16,639 nt of DNA. Source: Candidatus Peregrinibacteria bacterium. Lineage in GTDB: Bacteria > Patescibacteriota > Gracilibacteria > UBA1369 > LOWO2-01-FULL-3. The position numbers and the translations under genes were made by a program. Shown here piece by piece: positions 1 through 6,418 of this stretch (position 1 is its first letter; the number at the start of each line of letters is the position of its first letter). The DNA lies in assembly GCA_016214225.1 (NCBI GenBank), contig JACROX010000057.1, positions 1 through 16,639 of the forward strand, given 5' to 3'. Under the pieces are notes generated by a model. It was not told where the DNA came from, did not search any database, and saw only the letters and a list, made by a program, of their open reading frames with translations.

Positions 1-1
1 T

Positions 2-814
2 TTAAAAACCATTGTTTTCTTTCTGCTTATTCTTGGAGCAAGCGTTTTTTTTGGCGTGATATACGGCCAAATTTCGACTAACTATTTAACAATTATATTT
101 TCGGCTTCACAGTTTTTTTCTTCAATATTGTGGGTGTTTACGGCGATAGCTTTAATGGCAATAACGGCTGGTTTTACGGTAATGCTTGCGCGGCCTTTTT
201 GGCTGAATATTATTTGTTTTTTTGTTTCCGCGGTAATTATTCTTTTCTTTATCGGCGTAAATACCGCCACAATGATACTCGTGATTATTTATTTTGTTTT
301 TGCGCTTCTCTATTCCCTGTCTGTCAAAAATAAACTTGAAAATCAAATTAAATTTTCCATACATCCGATCGCGGATGCTCAAAAAATCCTCTTAATTATT
401 TTGGCTGTTATGGCAAGTTCTTCAGTGGCTTTCGGCTATCTTAACGATGCCGCGACTCGCAGTTTCGTCATTCCTCCCGAAGTAAAAACATCCGTAAATA
501 AATTCATTGAATCAAAAATGGATGCCGGTTCGGAACAAGTAAAAATTCCCGAGAAAGATAAGAAAGCATTGGCTGAAAAATCAAAAGGAGAAATTGAAAA
601 AATGTGGACAAATCTTGAAACTCGGTTGAAAGACGGTAAAAATACCATTGCCATATTTTTAGCCTCTGCGTTTTTCACAATATTACAATTAATTTTGATT
701 GTGTTTTCATTTATACCGCTTCTGATATTGCGTATTTTATTTCCTCTTTTAAAATTGATTCACGTTACCAGAATTGTTACTGAGACAAAAGAGGTGGAGC
801 AGTTGGTTTTATAG
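2..814 (+). CDS. Polytopic membrane protein, 5' end outside the window
   Basis: The frame is open to the left edge (the first full codon is at base 2), so the GTG at 56 is probably internal and the true start lies upstream. About 270 residues are visible. They form roughly five hydrophobic segments in the first half, then a charged Lys/Glu-rich soluble stretch (about bases 470-650), then a long hydrophobic C-terminal segment followed by a short charged tail. I recognise no catalytic motif and cannot name a family. The stop (TAG, 812-814) overlaps the stop of the converging lactate dehydrogenase gene by six bases, so the two transcripts must overlap at their 3' ends. That it is a real membrane protein is clear from composition; its function is unknown. 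Confidence 0.8.
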   Translation, partial: LKTIVFFLLILGASVFFGVIYGQISTNYLTIIFSASQFFSSILWVFTAIALMAITAGFTVMLARPFWLNIICFFVSAVIILFFIGVNTATMILVIIYFVFALLYSLSVKNKLENQIKFSIHPIADAQKILLIILAVMASSSVAFGYLNDAATRSFVIPPEVKTSVNKFIESKMDAGSEQVKIPEKDKKALAEKSKGEIEKMWTNLETRLKDGKNTIAIFLASAFFTILQLILIVFSFIPLLILRILFPLLKLIHVTRIVTETKEVEQLVL

Positions 815-1729
815 AAATTTCTTTATCGTATCCACGCTTTTCTTGAAAAGTTTTTGTTCCGATTTATCCAAAGGAACTTTTATAATTTTTTCAATTCCGT
901 TTCTGCCTAAAACACATGGCACGCTTAAACATACATTTTTGTGGCCGTAATAATCTTCAAGAAAAACCGACAATGGGAAAACCTTATGCTGATCCTCAAA
1001 AACAGCTTCCGTAATTTCACGGACAGCCGTGGCGATTGAATAACAAGTGTAGCCTTGGTCATGAATTATTCGATAGGCGGCTTTTTTTGTATCTTCATAA
1101 CATTTCTTTTCCATCTCTTTTGAAAAACCTTCAAATTTGCGAAGCGATCTCCCGAGTATGTTCGCGGAGCTGTAAACAGGGAAAGACGTATCCCCGTGTT
1201 CTCCCAAAACATACGCGTCAATACTGCTCGGATGGATTTTCAGTTTTCGCGAAATGTGGAATTGCAGTCTGGCCGAATCCAAAACCGTGCCAGAACCGAA
1301 GACTCTGTTCTTTGGAAATTTTGAAACTTTTAAAGCGTGGTAGGTCATCACATCAAGCGGATTTGATACTATCAATAAAATCGCGTCCGGCGCGGATTTC
1401 GCGATTTTTGGAATAATATCCGAAAAAATCTTTTTATTGGCGTTTACCAAATCAAGCCGCGTCTCACCATCTTTTTGCCTTCTTCCAGCCGTAATTACAA
1501 CAAGATGAGCGCCTTTGCAGTCTTTAAAATCATTGGAAGCCTTAATTTCAATATTTGGAGTAAAGGCCAGAGCATGCTCCAAATCCAATAAAAGACCTTC
1601 GGTTTTCGATTTATCAATATCAATAAGTACTAAATTTGTTACCGTACCAGATAAAAGGTACGCATAAGCCGCTGTCGCGCCCACGCTTCCGCATCCGACG
1701 ATCGCAACTTTAAAGTCACATTTATTCAT
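809..1729 (-). CDS. ldh: L-lactate dehydrogenase
   Basis: 306 residues, the normal length for the LDH/MDH family. It would interconvert pyruvate and L-lactate with NAD(H) in the cytoplasm and so regenerate NAD+ in fermentation. Visible: the Rossmann nucleotide loop GCGSVG at residues 12-17; the substrate loop ITAGRRQKDGETRLDL with Gln85 at the specificity position (Gln in LDH, Arg in malate dehydrogenase) and Arg91; Asp151 and Arg154; and the catalytic His178 in GEHGD. Gln85 is why I call LDH rather than MDH. The start is ATG at 1729, five bases after the stop of the upstream small membrane protein gene, so the two are probably co-transcribed. No good Shine-Dalgarno is seen. The stop overlaps the stop of the convergent gene. 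Confidence 0.95.
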   Translation of the reverse strand: MNKCDFKVAIVGCGSVGATAAYAYLLSGTVTNLVLIDIDKSKTEGLLLDLEHALAFTPNIEIKASNDFKDCKGAHLVVITAGRRQKDGETRLDLVNANKKIFSDIIPKIAKSAPDAILLIVSNPLDVMTYHALKVSKFPKNRVFGSGTVLDSARLQFHISRKLKIHPSSIDAYVLGEHGDTSFPVYSSANILGRSLRKFEGFSKEMEKKCYEDTKKAAYRIIHDQGYTCYSIATAVREITEAVFEDQHKVFPLSVFLEDYYGHKNVCLSVPCVLGRNGIEKIIKVPLDKSEQKLFKKSVDTIKKFL

Positions 1730-1734
1730 ATTAT

Positions 1735-2037
1735 TTAAGCTTTACCGTGTTTTTTTCTGTAAAAATATCCGCGCAAGAAATAAATTCCGATAAATATCGC
1801 GTTTAAGACTACAGTGAATCCCATTGCTATACCGATTTCCTTTGTGAATCCGTTTTTAATCACATAATCCACGAAAACATAACCGCCAAGAAGAGCGATC
1901 AAAACTCCCCAAACTTTCGTGCTGAGTCCCAGAATTTGGACAGTTGCCTCCGGATCACCCAATCTCCACCATGCTTCCACTATTACAAGTAAAATTCCAA
2001 ACCCGACAACGTATGAGGGAATAAATACTTCCCCCAA
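1735..2037 (-). CDS. Small hypothetical membrane protein, TTG start
   Basis: 100 residues with three predicted transmembrane segments (about residues 7-23, 40-58 and 70-90) and a basic C-terminus ending RKKHGKA, consistent with an inner-membrane protein with a cytoplasmic tail. The only usable start near the 5' end is TTG at 2037-2035: there is an in-frame TAG a few codons upstream and no ATG or GTG before about residue 19. It lies five bases before ldh and starts 10 bp from a divergent small membrane protein gene. I do not recognise the family; nothing besides position links it to lactate metabolism. Confidence 0.7.
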   Translation of the reverse strand: MGEVFIPSYVVGFGILLVIVEAWWRLGDPEATVQILGLSTKVWGVLIALLGGYVFVDYVIKNGFTKEIGIAMGFTVVLNAIFIGIYFLRGYFYRKKHGKA

Positions 2038-2047
2038 AAGGTTCTAT

Positions 2048-2242
2048 ATGGAAAAACCTATTTACCCGCAGACAAAAACACGTTTGGTTTTCAGCTTTGT
2101 CGCGATTGTCGTAGGGCTTTTTATCGGCTACGCGCTTGAGGAATTCGATGGACAGCTTGCTCTTGGATGGATAATTGTCGGATTTGGAGTCGCCGGCGTT
2201 GTTTATAATATTTATTGCTTAAAGACCGGACGAAAATACTAG
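2048..2242 (+). CDS. Small hypothetical membrane protein, 64 residues
   Basis: Starts MEKPIYPQTKTR and has two hydrophobic segments (about residues 13-28 and 39-54), ending in a basic tail. The frame stays open upstream to 1919, but that part lies inside the oppositely oriented gene. The ATG at 2048 has an AAAAGG sequence six bases before it (2036-2041), which decides the start. It is head-to-head with the 100-residue membrane protein gene; with only 10 bp between start codons, both promoters must lie inside the opposing reading frames. Function unknown; the pair may act together. Confidence 0.7.
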   Translation: MEKPIYPQTKTRLVFSFVAIVVGLFIGYALEEFDGQLALGWIIVGFGVAGVVYNIYCLKTGRKY

Positions 2243-2243
2243 A

Positions 2244-2257
2244 GAACCTCTGAAAAA
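2244..2257 (+). repeat. 14-bp tag GAACCTCTGAAAAA, copy 1
   Basis: The same 14 bases occur at 13756-13769, and both copies sit just left of a dispersed repeat (A1 here, B3 there). The sequence resembles the ends of some IS5-like insertion sequences as I remember them, but no transposase is nearby. Confidence 0.5.
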
Positions 2258-2268
2258 TTACCATCCAT

Positions 2269-2326
2269 GGAGTTCCCCGCCTAAAGGCGGCTCACGCTAC
2301 TGGCTAGGTAACCCTTCGGGTCGCTT
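2269..2326 (+). repeat. Family A palindromic repeat, copy A1
   Basis: 58 bp. It begins GGAGTTC, has a first hairpin CCGCC-TAAA-GGCGG, a middle part CTCACGCTACTGGCTAG, and a second hairpin AACCC-TTC-GGGT, ending in GCTT. It lies between the 64-residue membrane protein gene and the 3' end of hflX, which is read from the other strand; the last bases (2325-2327) form the TAA stop of hflX. It could also act as a hairpin at the 3' ends of the two converging transcripts, though it has no T tract. Confidence 0.85.
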
Positions 2327-3743
2327 AGAGATAAAGCTTTATCTTTTCTATAAGTTCGTTCAGATTTATTTTTTTCTCCGCCGAGATAAAAACCGGTGTG
2401 AATTTTTTGCATTGTTTAAGCAGTTTTTTAAGAGGTTCCGCGGGTTTTTTATATTTTTTCCTCGCGGCTTCTTCCTCTGAAGTCCATCCGAGAGTACTTG
2501 CCGCAGATATTCCGGCTTCGAGAATTCCTTTTGTTTGATTGTGTTCCTTGATCCTTTGTTCCGCGGAATATTCTTTCATAAGATCAATCTTGTTGAAAAC
2601 GTAAATTTTCGGCTTATCATGAATACCCAATTGATCCAAAATTTCCTCAACAACTTCTATTTTTTTGTTGATATTGGGATCCGTAACGTCAATCACATGA
2701 AGTATCAGATCGGAATCAATCGTCTCAGCCAATGTGGATTTAAAGGCCTTTATAAGCTGAGGCGGCAGATCGCGAATGAAGCCGATCGTGTCTGATATAA
2801 GAATTTCTTTACCTGTTGGATAAGGAATTCGCTCGCTCTGCTCGCTCATGGTATTAGCTAGCAACCCTTCGGATTGCTTGATATATAATTTCCCCACTCT
2901 TGTGCTTAACGTGGCGAATAATTGATCCGCGACGTATGCTCCTTTTTTTGTTAGAGCATTTAAAAGAGCGCTTTTCCCCGCGTTCGTGTAGCCCACAATC
3001 GCGGCGGTTTTAAAATTATGTCTTTGTCTTCTCTGTCTGTGTCCTCTATTTATCAATTCATAATGCTCAAGTTTTTTTAAAATATTTTGTTCCTGTCTTC
3101 TCAAATGCCGCTTCATTATCTCAATATTCGACTCGCCTTGCCCTCCCCTGACTCCGATTGATCCTTTCTGTTGCGAAAGAGAAAGTTCGAGTCCCATGCC
3201 GAAAATACGAGGTCCCATGTGTCTTATGCCGGCCAATTCTATTTGTAATTTTGCTTCGGATGTCTTCGCGTGTTTATCGAAAATCTTCAAAATCAGGTCT
3301 ATCCTATCCCACACTTTCATGTTATCCTCCCTTTGTTGATAAGCTCGCTTCGTCTCAGAACTGGCAGAGCCAGATTCTTCGCCTCGCTGCGCGCGGTTTG
3401 TTTGTAGGCTTCGGTCGCGGGAAACCCGCTCCCTGCGCGCTCGGCCTGCGGCCTCGCCGTGCGCTCGCATGACTATTTCTTCCAAATTAAAGATTTGTTT
3501 CGGTTTTAGAAGATTGTTTATAATAATTATATCCGCGTGTTTTTCTTTTCCTATAAGCACTATTTCCTCTATTTTGCCTTTCCCGACATAAGTGTCGTAA
3601 TCAGGCATTTGGCGCTTTTGAAAGGCCTTAATCACCACTATCCCCCCGTAAGTATTAACCAAACTTTCAAGTTCAAGCATGCGATTTTCCGCGTCTTCTT
3701 TTGATGTGTCCGGAGTTATGATATCCACTAAAATTGCTTTCAT
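2325..3743 (-). CDS. hflX: GTPase HflX with repeat-derived insertions
   Basis: 472 residues, longer than the 400-430 typical of HflX, a ribosome-binding GTPase that splits or rescues stalled 70S ribosomes. N-terminal domain about residues 1-91 (GKGKIEEI motif), helical linker about 142-245, and G domain from 246 with GYTNAGKS (251-258), the switch I region LFATLS (275-280), DTIGF (318-322), NKID (384-387) and SA (454-455). All GTP-binding motifs are intact. Residues about 92-137 come from a family B repeat and sit between the N-terminal domain and the linker. Residues about 288-307 come from a family A repeat and sit between switch I and DTIGF. A third extra stretch of about 45 residues follows NKID. 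The TAA stop is supplied by repeat A1. The start ATG at 3743 has a promoter just upstream and almost no leader. Confidence 0.95.
   Translation of the reverse strand: MKAILVDIITPDTSKEDAENRMLELESLVNTYGGIVVIKAFQKRQMPDYDTYVGKGKIEEIVLIGKEKHADIIIINNLLKPKQIFNLEEIVMRAHGEAAGRARRERVSRDRSLQTNRAQRGEESGSASSETKRAYQQREDNMKVWDRIDLILKIFDKHAKTSEAKLQIELAGIRHMGPRIFGMGLELSLSQQKGSIGVRGGQGESNIEIMKRHLRRQEQNILKKLEHYELINRGHRQRRQRHNFKTAAIVGYTNAGKSALLNALTKKGAYVADQLFATLSTRVGKLYIKQSEGLLANTMSEQSERIPYPTGKEILISDTIGFIRDLPPQLIKAFKSTLAETIDSDLILHVIDVTDPNINKKIEVVEEILDQLGIHDKPKIYVFNKIDLMKEYSAEQRIKEHNQTKGILEAGISAASTLGWTSEEEAARKKYKKPAEPLKKLLKQCKKFTPVFISAEKKINLNELIEKIKLYL
2824..2879 (+). repeat. Family A repeat, copy A2, inside hflX
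   Basis: 56 bp, GGAATTC at the left and GCTAGCAACCC-TTC-GGATTGCTT at the right. The terminal hairpin has GCAA-x-CC paired with GG-x-TTGC, so the stem is kept although bases differ from A1. hflX reads through it on the opposite strand, giving about 20 extra residues (around 288-307) in a loop of the G domain without a frameshift or stop. Confidence 0.85.
3336..3468 (+). repeat. Family B repeat, copy B1, inside hflX
   Basis: 133 bp beginning TTGATAAGCTCGCTTCG and containing the small hairpin CTGGC-AGA-GCCAG; it ends CGCCGTGCGCTCGC. It matches B2 (12777-12853) closely at both ends but carries about 57 extra GC-rich bases in the middle, including CGGGAAACCCG. Read on the minus strand it encodes residues about 92-137 of HflX, an Arg/Glu/Ser-rich segment absent from ordinary HflX proteins. 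Confidence 0.8.
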
Positions 3744-3749
3744 GTGCTT

Positions 3750-3777
3750 ATATTATTGCTGTTTGCAAAAAAATCAA
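3750..3777 (-). promoter_or_regulatory. Promoter for hflX
   Basis: On the minus strand: TTGATT (3777-3772), a 16-base spacer, then TAATAT (3755-3750). Transcription would begin at or next to the hflX start codon at 3743, giving a leaderless or nearly leaderless mRNA. Confidence 0.5.
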
Positions 3778-3799
3778 AGGTGTGATATTTATTTTACGT

Positions 3800-3808
3800 T
3801 GTTATAAT
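3800..3808 (+). promoter_or_regulatory. Extended -10 promoter, TGTTATAAT
   Basis: A perfect TATAAT preceded by TG one base away (extended -10). No clear -35 is seen at the usual distance. The start point would fall near 3815, about eight bases before the ATG of the 16-residue ORF and about 80 bases before the ligase gene, so it could drive both. Confidence 0.55.
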
Positions 3809-3822
3809 TTAATTCTATTTAT

Positions 3823-3873
3823 ATGGACGGATGCTGCGGAGGTGGAGGCGGATGTTGCGGAGGCAAAAAATAA
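3823..3873 (+). CDS. Candidate 16-residue Cys/Gly-rich peptide
   Basis: ATG to TAA gives MDGCCGGGGGCCGGKK: two Cys-Cys pairs separated by five glycines and a Lys-Lys end. The arrangement is internally symmetric and is the sort of sequence that could bind a metal ion or be a leader peptide. It lies directly after a strong extended -10 promoter and 23 bases before the ligase gene. No Shine-Dalgarno is visible; the short leader suggests leaderless-type initiation. ORFs of 16 codons arise by chance, so the evidence is the biased composition plus the promoter. The overlapping longer frame (3734-3928) looks like a shadow. Function unknown. Confidence 0.4.
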   Translation: MDGCCGGGGGCCGGKK

Positions 3874-3896
3874 GTTCGGCTATAAACTAATTTCCC

Positions 3897-5870
3897 ATGA
3901 AAAACCTCGGAGAAAGGAGTTTTTTTAGGCAAAGTTTTTCTTTTTATTTTATGTGTTTTTTTCTGGTTCTGGCCGTTTTTAATCCCGTATTTAAGAAATA
4001 TGATTACGGGGCGGAGTTTCCTCTTGTGTTAATTTTAGGCTTATCTCTGCCATTTTTGGTTGTGAATTACCTTAAGAGCGAAAGGGCTTTTCTTGAAAAA
4101 TTTTTCTTGTCGATTTTTACAGGATTTGTGATTATTTCCTTTATAACTTCTTCCACAAAAAATATAGGACTGAGCGAAGTTTTAGCTTTTATCTCTGCCG
4201 TTACGGTCTATCTGGCTTTTGCACATACAAGGGTTGATTTTGTTCAAAGATTTTTGAGATTCCTGGCCATTATATGCACTTTTTCCGTGATAGCGGGTTA
4301 TTTTATTTATCTCACACAGCCTGAAGTTCGCATGTTTGGACCATTTTTCAATATTTTAAAACATAATAATGTTTGGCCGAACGCCTTTGCTCTGTTTCTA
4401 CTTATGACTTGGCCGAGTTTTTTAATCGTACATAAAAAGTGGGACATACGAGTCGCCGCCATTCTTGGAATTATTTTATCCGGACTTCTTTTGACTTATT
4501 CGCGAGGGGCCTTGATCGCGTTCACAGGACAAGTTTTTTTGATTTTTGTTTATTTTATTAAAAGAATTTCGTTTAAAAATATCGGGCTTATTATTTTCAC
4601 CGCCATTTTGGCCGTTGGCCTATTTTTAGGTGCGAATCAAATAAGAGCGATGCAATATCAAACGCTTGATGTAGAGAAAAAATTGACGTTTCAAAACGGT
4701 GAAAATCTGACCTCAAAACAGGAAAGAATTGATTTTTGGGAGGGAGCGATTGAACTGATTAAAGAAAAACCCTTGCTCGGGTATGGACCTTTCAGCTTTA
4801 GATATGCATATAACAGTCATCAACCTTTACTCCTTGAATCCAGCGATCATCCTCATGACCTGTTTCTAAAAATCGGGGCTGAAAATGGCTTAATCGCGTT
4901 GTTTGGTTTTCTTGGATTTTTAATAACTTTATTTTTTACGGTCGTAAAAAGATTTAAAAAACTTTCAAAAGAAAATAGGGTTTTGGTTTATTTGATGGGT
5001 ATTTCAGTGGTTGGGAGCATTTCACATAATATGATTGATTATAATTTCAATTTTATAGCAAATCTTTTAATTTTATTCATATTAATGGCTTTGATAAGGT
5101 CTGTTTGTGTTATTAAAAGACATGCTGAAAAACTATCATCTCCTGCGTTGTCAAAAAATTTTGATTCTCCTGTACGACTAGTACACTGCGAATCAAAATT
5201 TTTCTGCCGCCTTGTATCTGATAATTTTTCAGCATGTCTTAGACTTATTTCGCATTATTTATTATTTATTTTCTCAATTTTAATCGCAATTTTAGCCCTT
5301 TACGAAGGCGCTCTTTGGACTTTGAGCTATGTATCGAATGGTGATTATTTAAAATATTCCCTGTATCCGAGAAATTTTTATCTTAGCAGCGCGGAAGAAA
5401 GCATAAAAACCGGTGATTTTTCAAAAGCAATGGAGAATATTGATAGACAGATTTCTTTAAATAAACTTGATCCGCAAGCGTTTTATTTAAGAGGGGTTGT
5501 TTACTGCAAGAAGGAGAGCAAATATTATAATTTGGAATTTTGTAAAACGAATTTGGGAACCGCGATTAAACTGAACCCATTGAATGACTTGGCTTACTAC
5601 ATGGGTTATTTGAAGACTATTGACGATAACAACATTACCCCTCAAGACAAAAAGATTTTAATAAAAATTTTTGAGATTCTTCCCAAGTACTTTATAATGG
5701 CTCAGCAAAATACGCATTTTACCGCGTATACGGGAAATGTTGAGATTGCGAGTGAAATTACCGATCTTCTCAAAAATTACATGAAAAAAGATGACTGGAA
5801 CAGTATCGATCAAGAGAGGACAAAGATGCTTAAGGACGCGCAGAATTTAAGGGGCAATAAACAGTTTTAA
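3897..5870 (+). CDS. O-antigen ligase/Wzy-type membrane protein with TPR-like tail
   Basis: 657 residues. The first 400 or so form about ten membrane segments with hallmarks of the O-antigen ligase/polymerase family: TYSRGALIAF (SRG at 202-204), ERIDFWEGAIELIKEKPLLG, GYGPFSFRYAY, and HPHDLFLKIGAENGL before a final set of membrane segments. Such proteins join or polymerise lipid-linked glycans at the outer face of the membrane, or glycosylate proteins. After another hydrophobic segment the C-terminal 170 residues look like a TPR-type helical repeat region (GDFSKAMENIDRQ, then LDPQAFYLRGVVY and LGTAIKLNPLNDLAYY). Residues about 408-448 are encoded by a 122-bp palindrome between the two parts. 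ATG at 3897 is the first start in this frame; no clear Shine-Dalgarno precedes it. The glycan substrate cannot be told; the surface-protein genes downstream make a role in cell-surface glycosylation plausible. Confidence 0.85.
   Translation: MKNLGERSFFRQSFSFYFMCFFLVLAVFNPVFKKYDYGAEFPLVLILGLSLPFLVVNYLKSERAFLEKFFLSIFTGFVIISFITSSTKNIGLSEVLAFISAVTVYLAFAHTRVDFVQRFLRFLAIICTFSVIAGYFIYLTQPEVRMFGPFFNILKHNNVWPNAFALFLLMTWPSFLIVHKKWDIRVAAILGIILSGLLLTYSRGALIAFTGQVFLIFVYFIKRISFKNIGLIIFTAILAVGLFLGANQIRAMQYQTLDVEKKLTFQNGENLTSKQERIDFWEGAIELIKEKPLLGYGPFSFRYAYNSHQPLLLESSDHPHDLFLKIGAENGLIALFGFLGFLITLFFTVVKRFKKLSKENRVLVYLMGISVVGSISHNMIDYNFNFIANLLILFILMALIRSVCVIKRHAEKLSSPALSKNFDSPVRLVHCESKFFCRLVSDNFSACLRLISHYLLFIFSILIAILALYEGALWTLSYVSNGDYLKYSLYPRNFYLSSAEESIKTGDFSKAMENIDRQISLNKLDPQAFYLRGVVYCKKESKYYNLEFCKTNLGTAIKLNPLNDLAYYMGYLKTIDDNNITPQDKKILIKIFEILPKYFIMAQQNTHFTAYTGNVEIASEITDLLKNYMKKDDWNSIDQERTKMLKDAQNLRGNKQF
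5118..5239. repeat. 122-bp palindrome (D) translated inside the ligase gene
   Basis: Left arm 5118-5167, right arm 5190-5239. The outer 15 bases (AGACATGCTGAAAAA and its complement) and the inner 14 (AAAAATTTTGATTC) are perfectly inverted, with a diverged 15-base middle. The 22-base centre contains a further small stem TGTAC-GACTA-GTACA. It would form a hairpin of about 50 bp. The ligase frame passes through it without a stop. Confidence 0.9.
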
Positions 5871-5887
5871 TATTTAACAAAATTTCT

Positions 5888-6358
5888 ATGGGGACATTTG
5901 ATAAGATTAAAAAGATGGGGGTACTGAGGGCCATTTATCTCTATGTGGTTACCTCGATTTCGATTATTCTTGTTACGGTTTCTACAATCGGACTCTTAAA
6001 TATTGTAATTTCCGAGTATATTTTGAAGGTAAAAGATTGGGAGCAAGTAAATATGGTGTCTCAGTGCGACAATGATATGCCTGGCGCTAAAATGATGAAA
6101 GATGCCTCAATGATGAATTCTTCGGTAATGAAAGAGGAGTTCGCCTCTCCGCCAGAGGCGGAAGGCTCACAGCTAAAGATAGGCAACCCGCCTTCGGCGG
6201 GAGCCTTGCAATGTGAAAAAAAAGCTGCGGAAAGAGCGGAATTGACTCACGTAAACAATCTGAAAAGAGATTTGGCAAACTGGCTTTCAATGCTAATTAT
6301 CGCTTTGCCTCTATACTTTTATCACTGGGGCGTTATCAAAAAGGAAGGAGTTCGCTAG
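5888..6358 (+). CDS. Small membrane protein, DUF5671-like, with repeat insertion
   Basis: 156 residues: an N-terminal membrane segment (IRAIYLY-type start, then SISIILVTVSTIGLLNIVI, about residues 20-40), a soluble middle rich in Met, Ser and Lys, and a second membrane segment near the C-terminus (LANWLSMLIIALPLYFYHW). The pattern of the two ends resembles DUF5671 membrane proteins from memory, which is not checked. Residues about 83-108 are encoded by repeat A3, in frame. The stop (TAG 6356-6358) lies inside repeat A4, so both the middle and the end of this protein have been reshaped by the same repeat family. It follows the ligase gene by 17 bases and is probably co-transcribed. Function unknown. 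Confidence 0.8.
   Translation: MGTFDKIKKMGVLRAIYLYVVTSISIILVTVSTIGLLNIVISEYILKVKDWEQVNMVSQCDNDMPGAKMMKDASMMNSSVMKEEFASPPEAEGSQLKIGNPPSAGALQCEKKAAERAELTHVNNLKRDLANWLSMLIIALPLYFYHWGVIKKEGVR
6136..6210 (+). repeat. Family A repeat, copy A3, in frame in a membrane-protein gene
   Basis: 75 bp, exactly 25 codons. GGAGTTC, first hairpin GCCTCT-CCGCC-AGAGGC, middle TCACAGCTAAAGATAGGC, second hairpin AACCCGCC-TTC-GGCGGG, the longest stem of the five copies. Its peptide contains EF, GSQLKIGNP and AL at the same relative places as the copy-A5 peptide (EF, GSQQKLGNP and RL), so both are read in the same frame. Confidence 0.85.
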
Positions 6359-6392
6359 CTCACGCTAAAGCTAGCAATCCTTCAGATTGCTT
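6347..6392 (+). repeat. Family A repeat, copy A4, supplies a stop codon
   Basis: 46 bp, the shortest copy: GGAGTTC is followed directly by GCTAGC-TCACGCTAAA-GCTAGC, so the usual first hairpin is missing. The terminal hairpin is GCAATC-CTTCA-GATTGC, with paired changes relative to the CAACCC/GGGT form of A1 and A5. TAG at 6356-6358 ends the upstream gene. The downstream HAD gene begins 27 bases after it. Confidence 0.8.
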
Positions 6393-6418
6393 AGACACAA
6401 ATTAAATTTAAAGCCGCA

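Noticed and set aside
1919..2047. Longer start for the 64-residue membrane protein
   Set aside because: The added part lies wholly within the oppositely coded membrane protein gene and has no ribosome site, whereas ATG 2048 has one.
3734..3928. 64-codon frame overlapping the promoter and the Cys/Gly peptide ORF
   Set aside because: It starts before the promoter, has mixed composition and overlaps the ligase start; it looks like a shadow frame.
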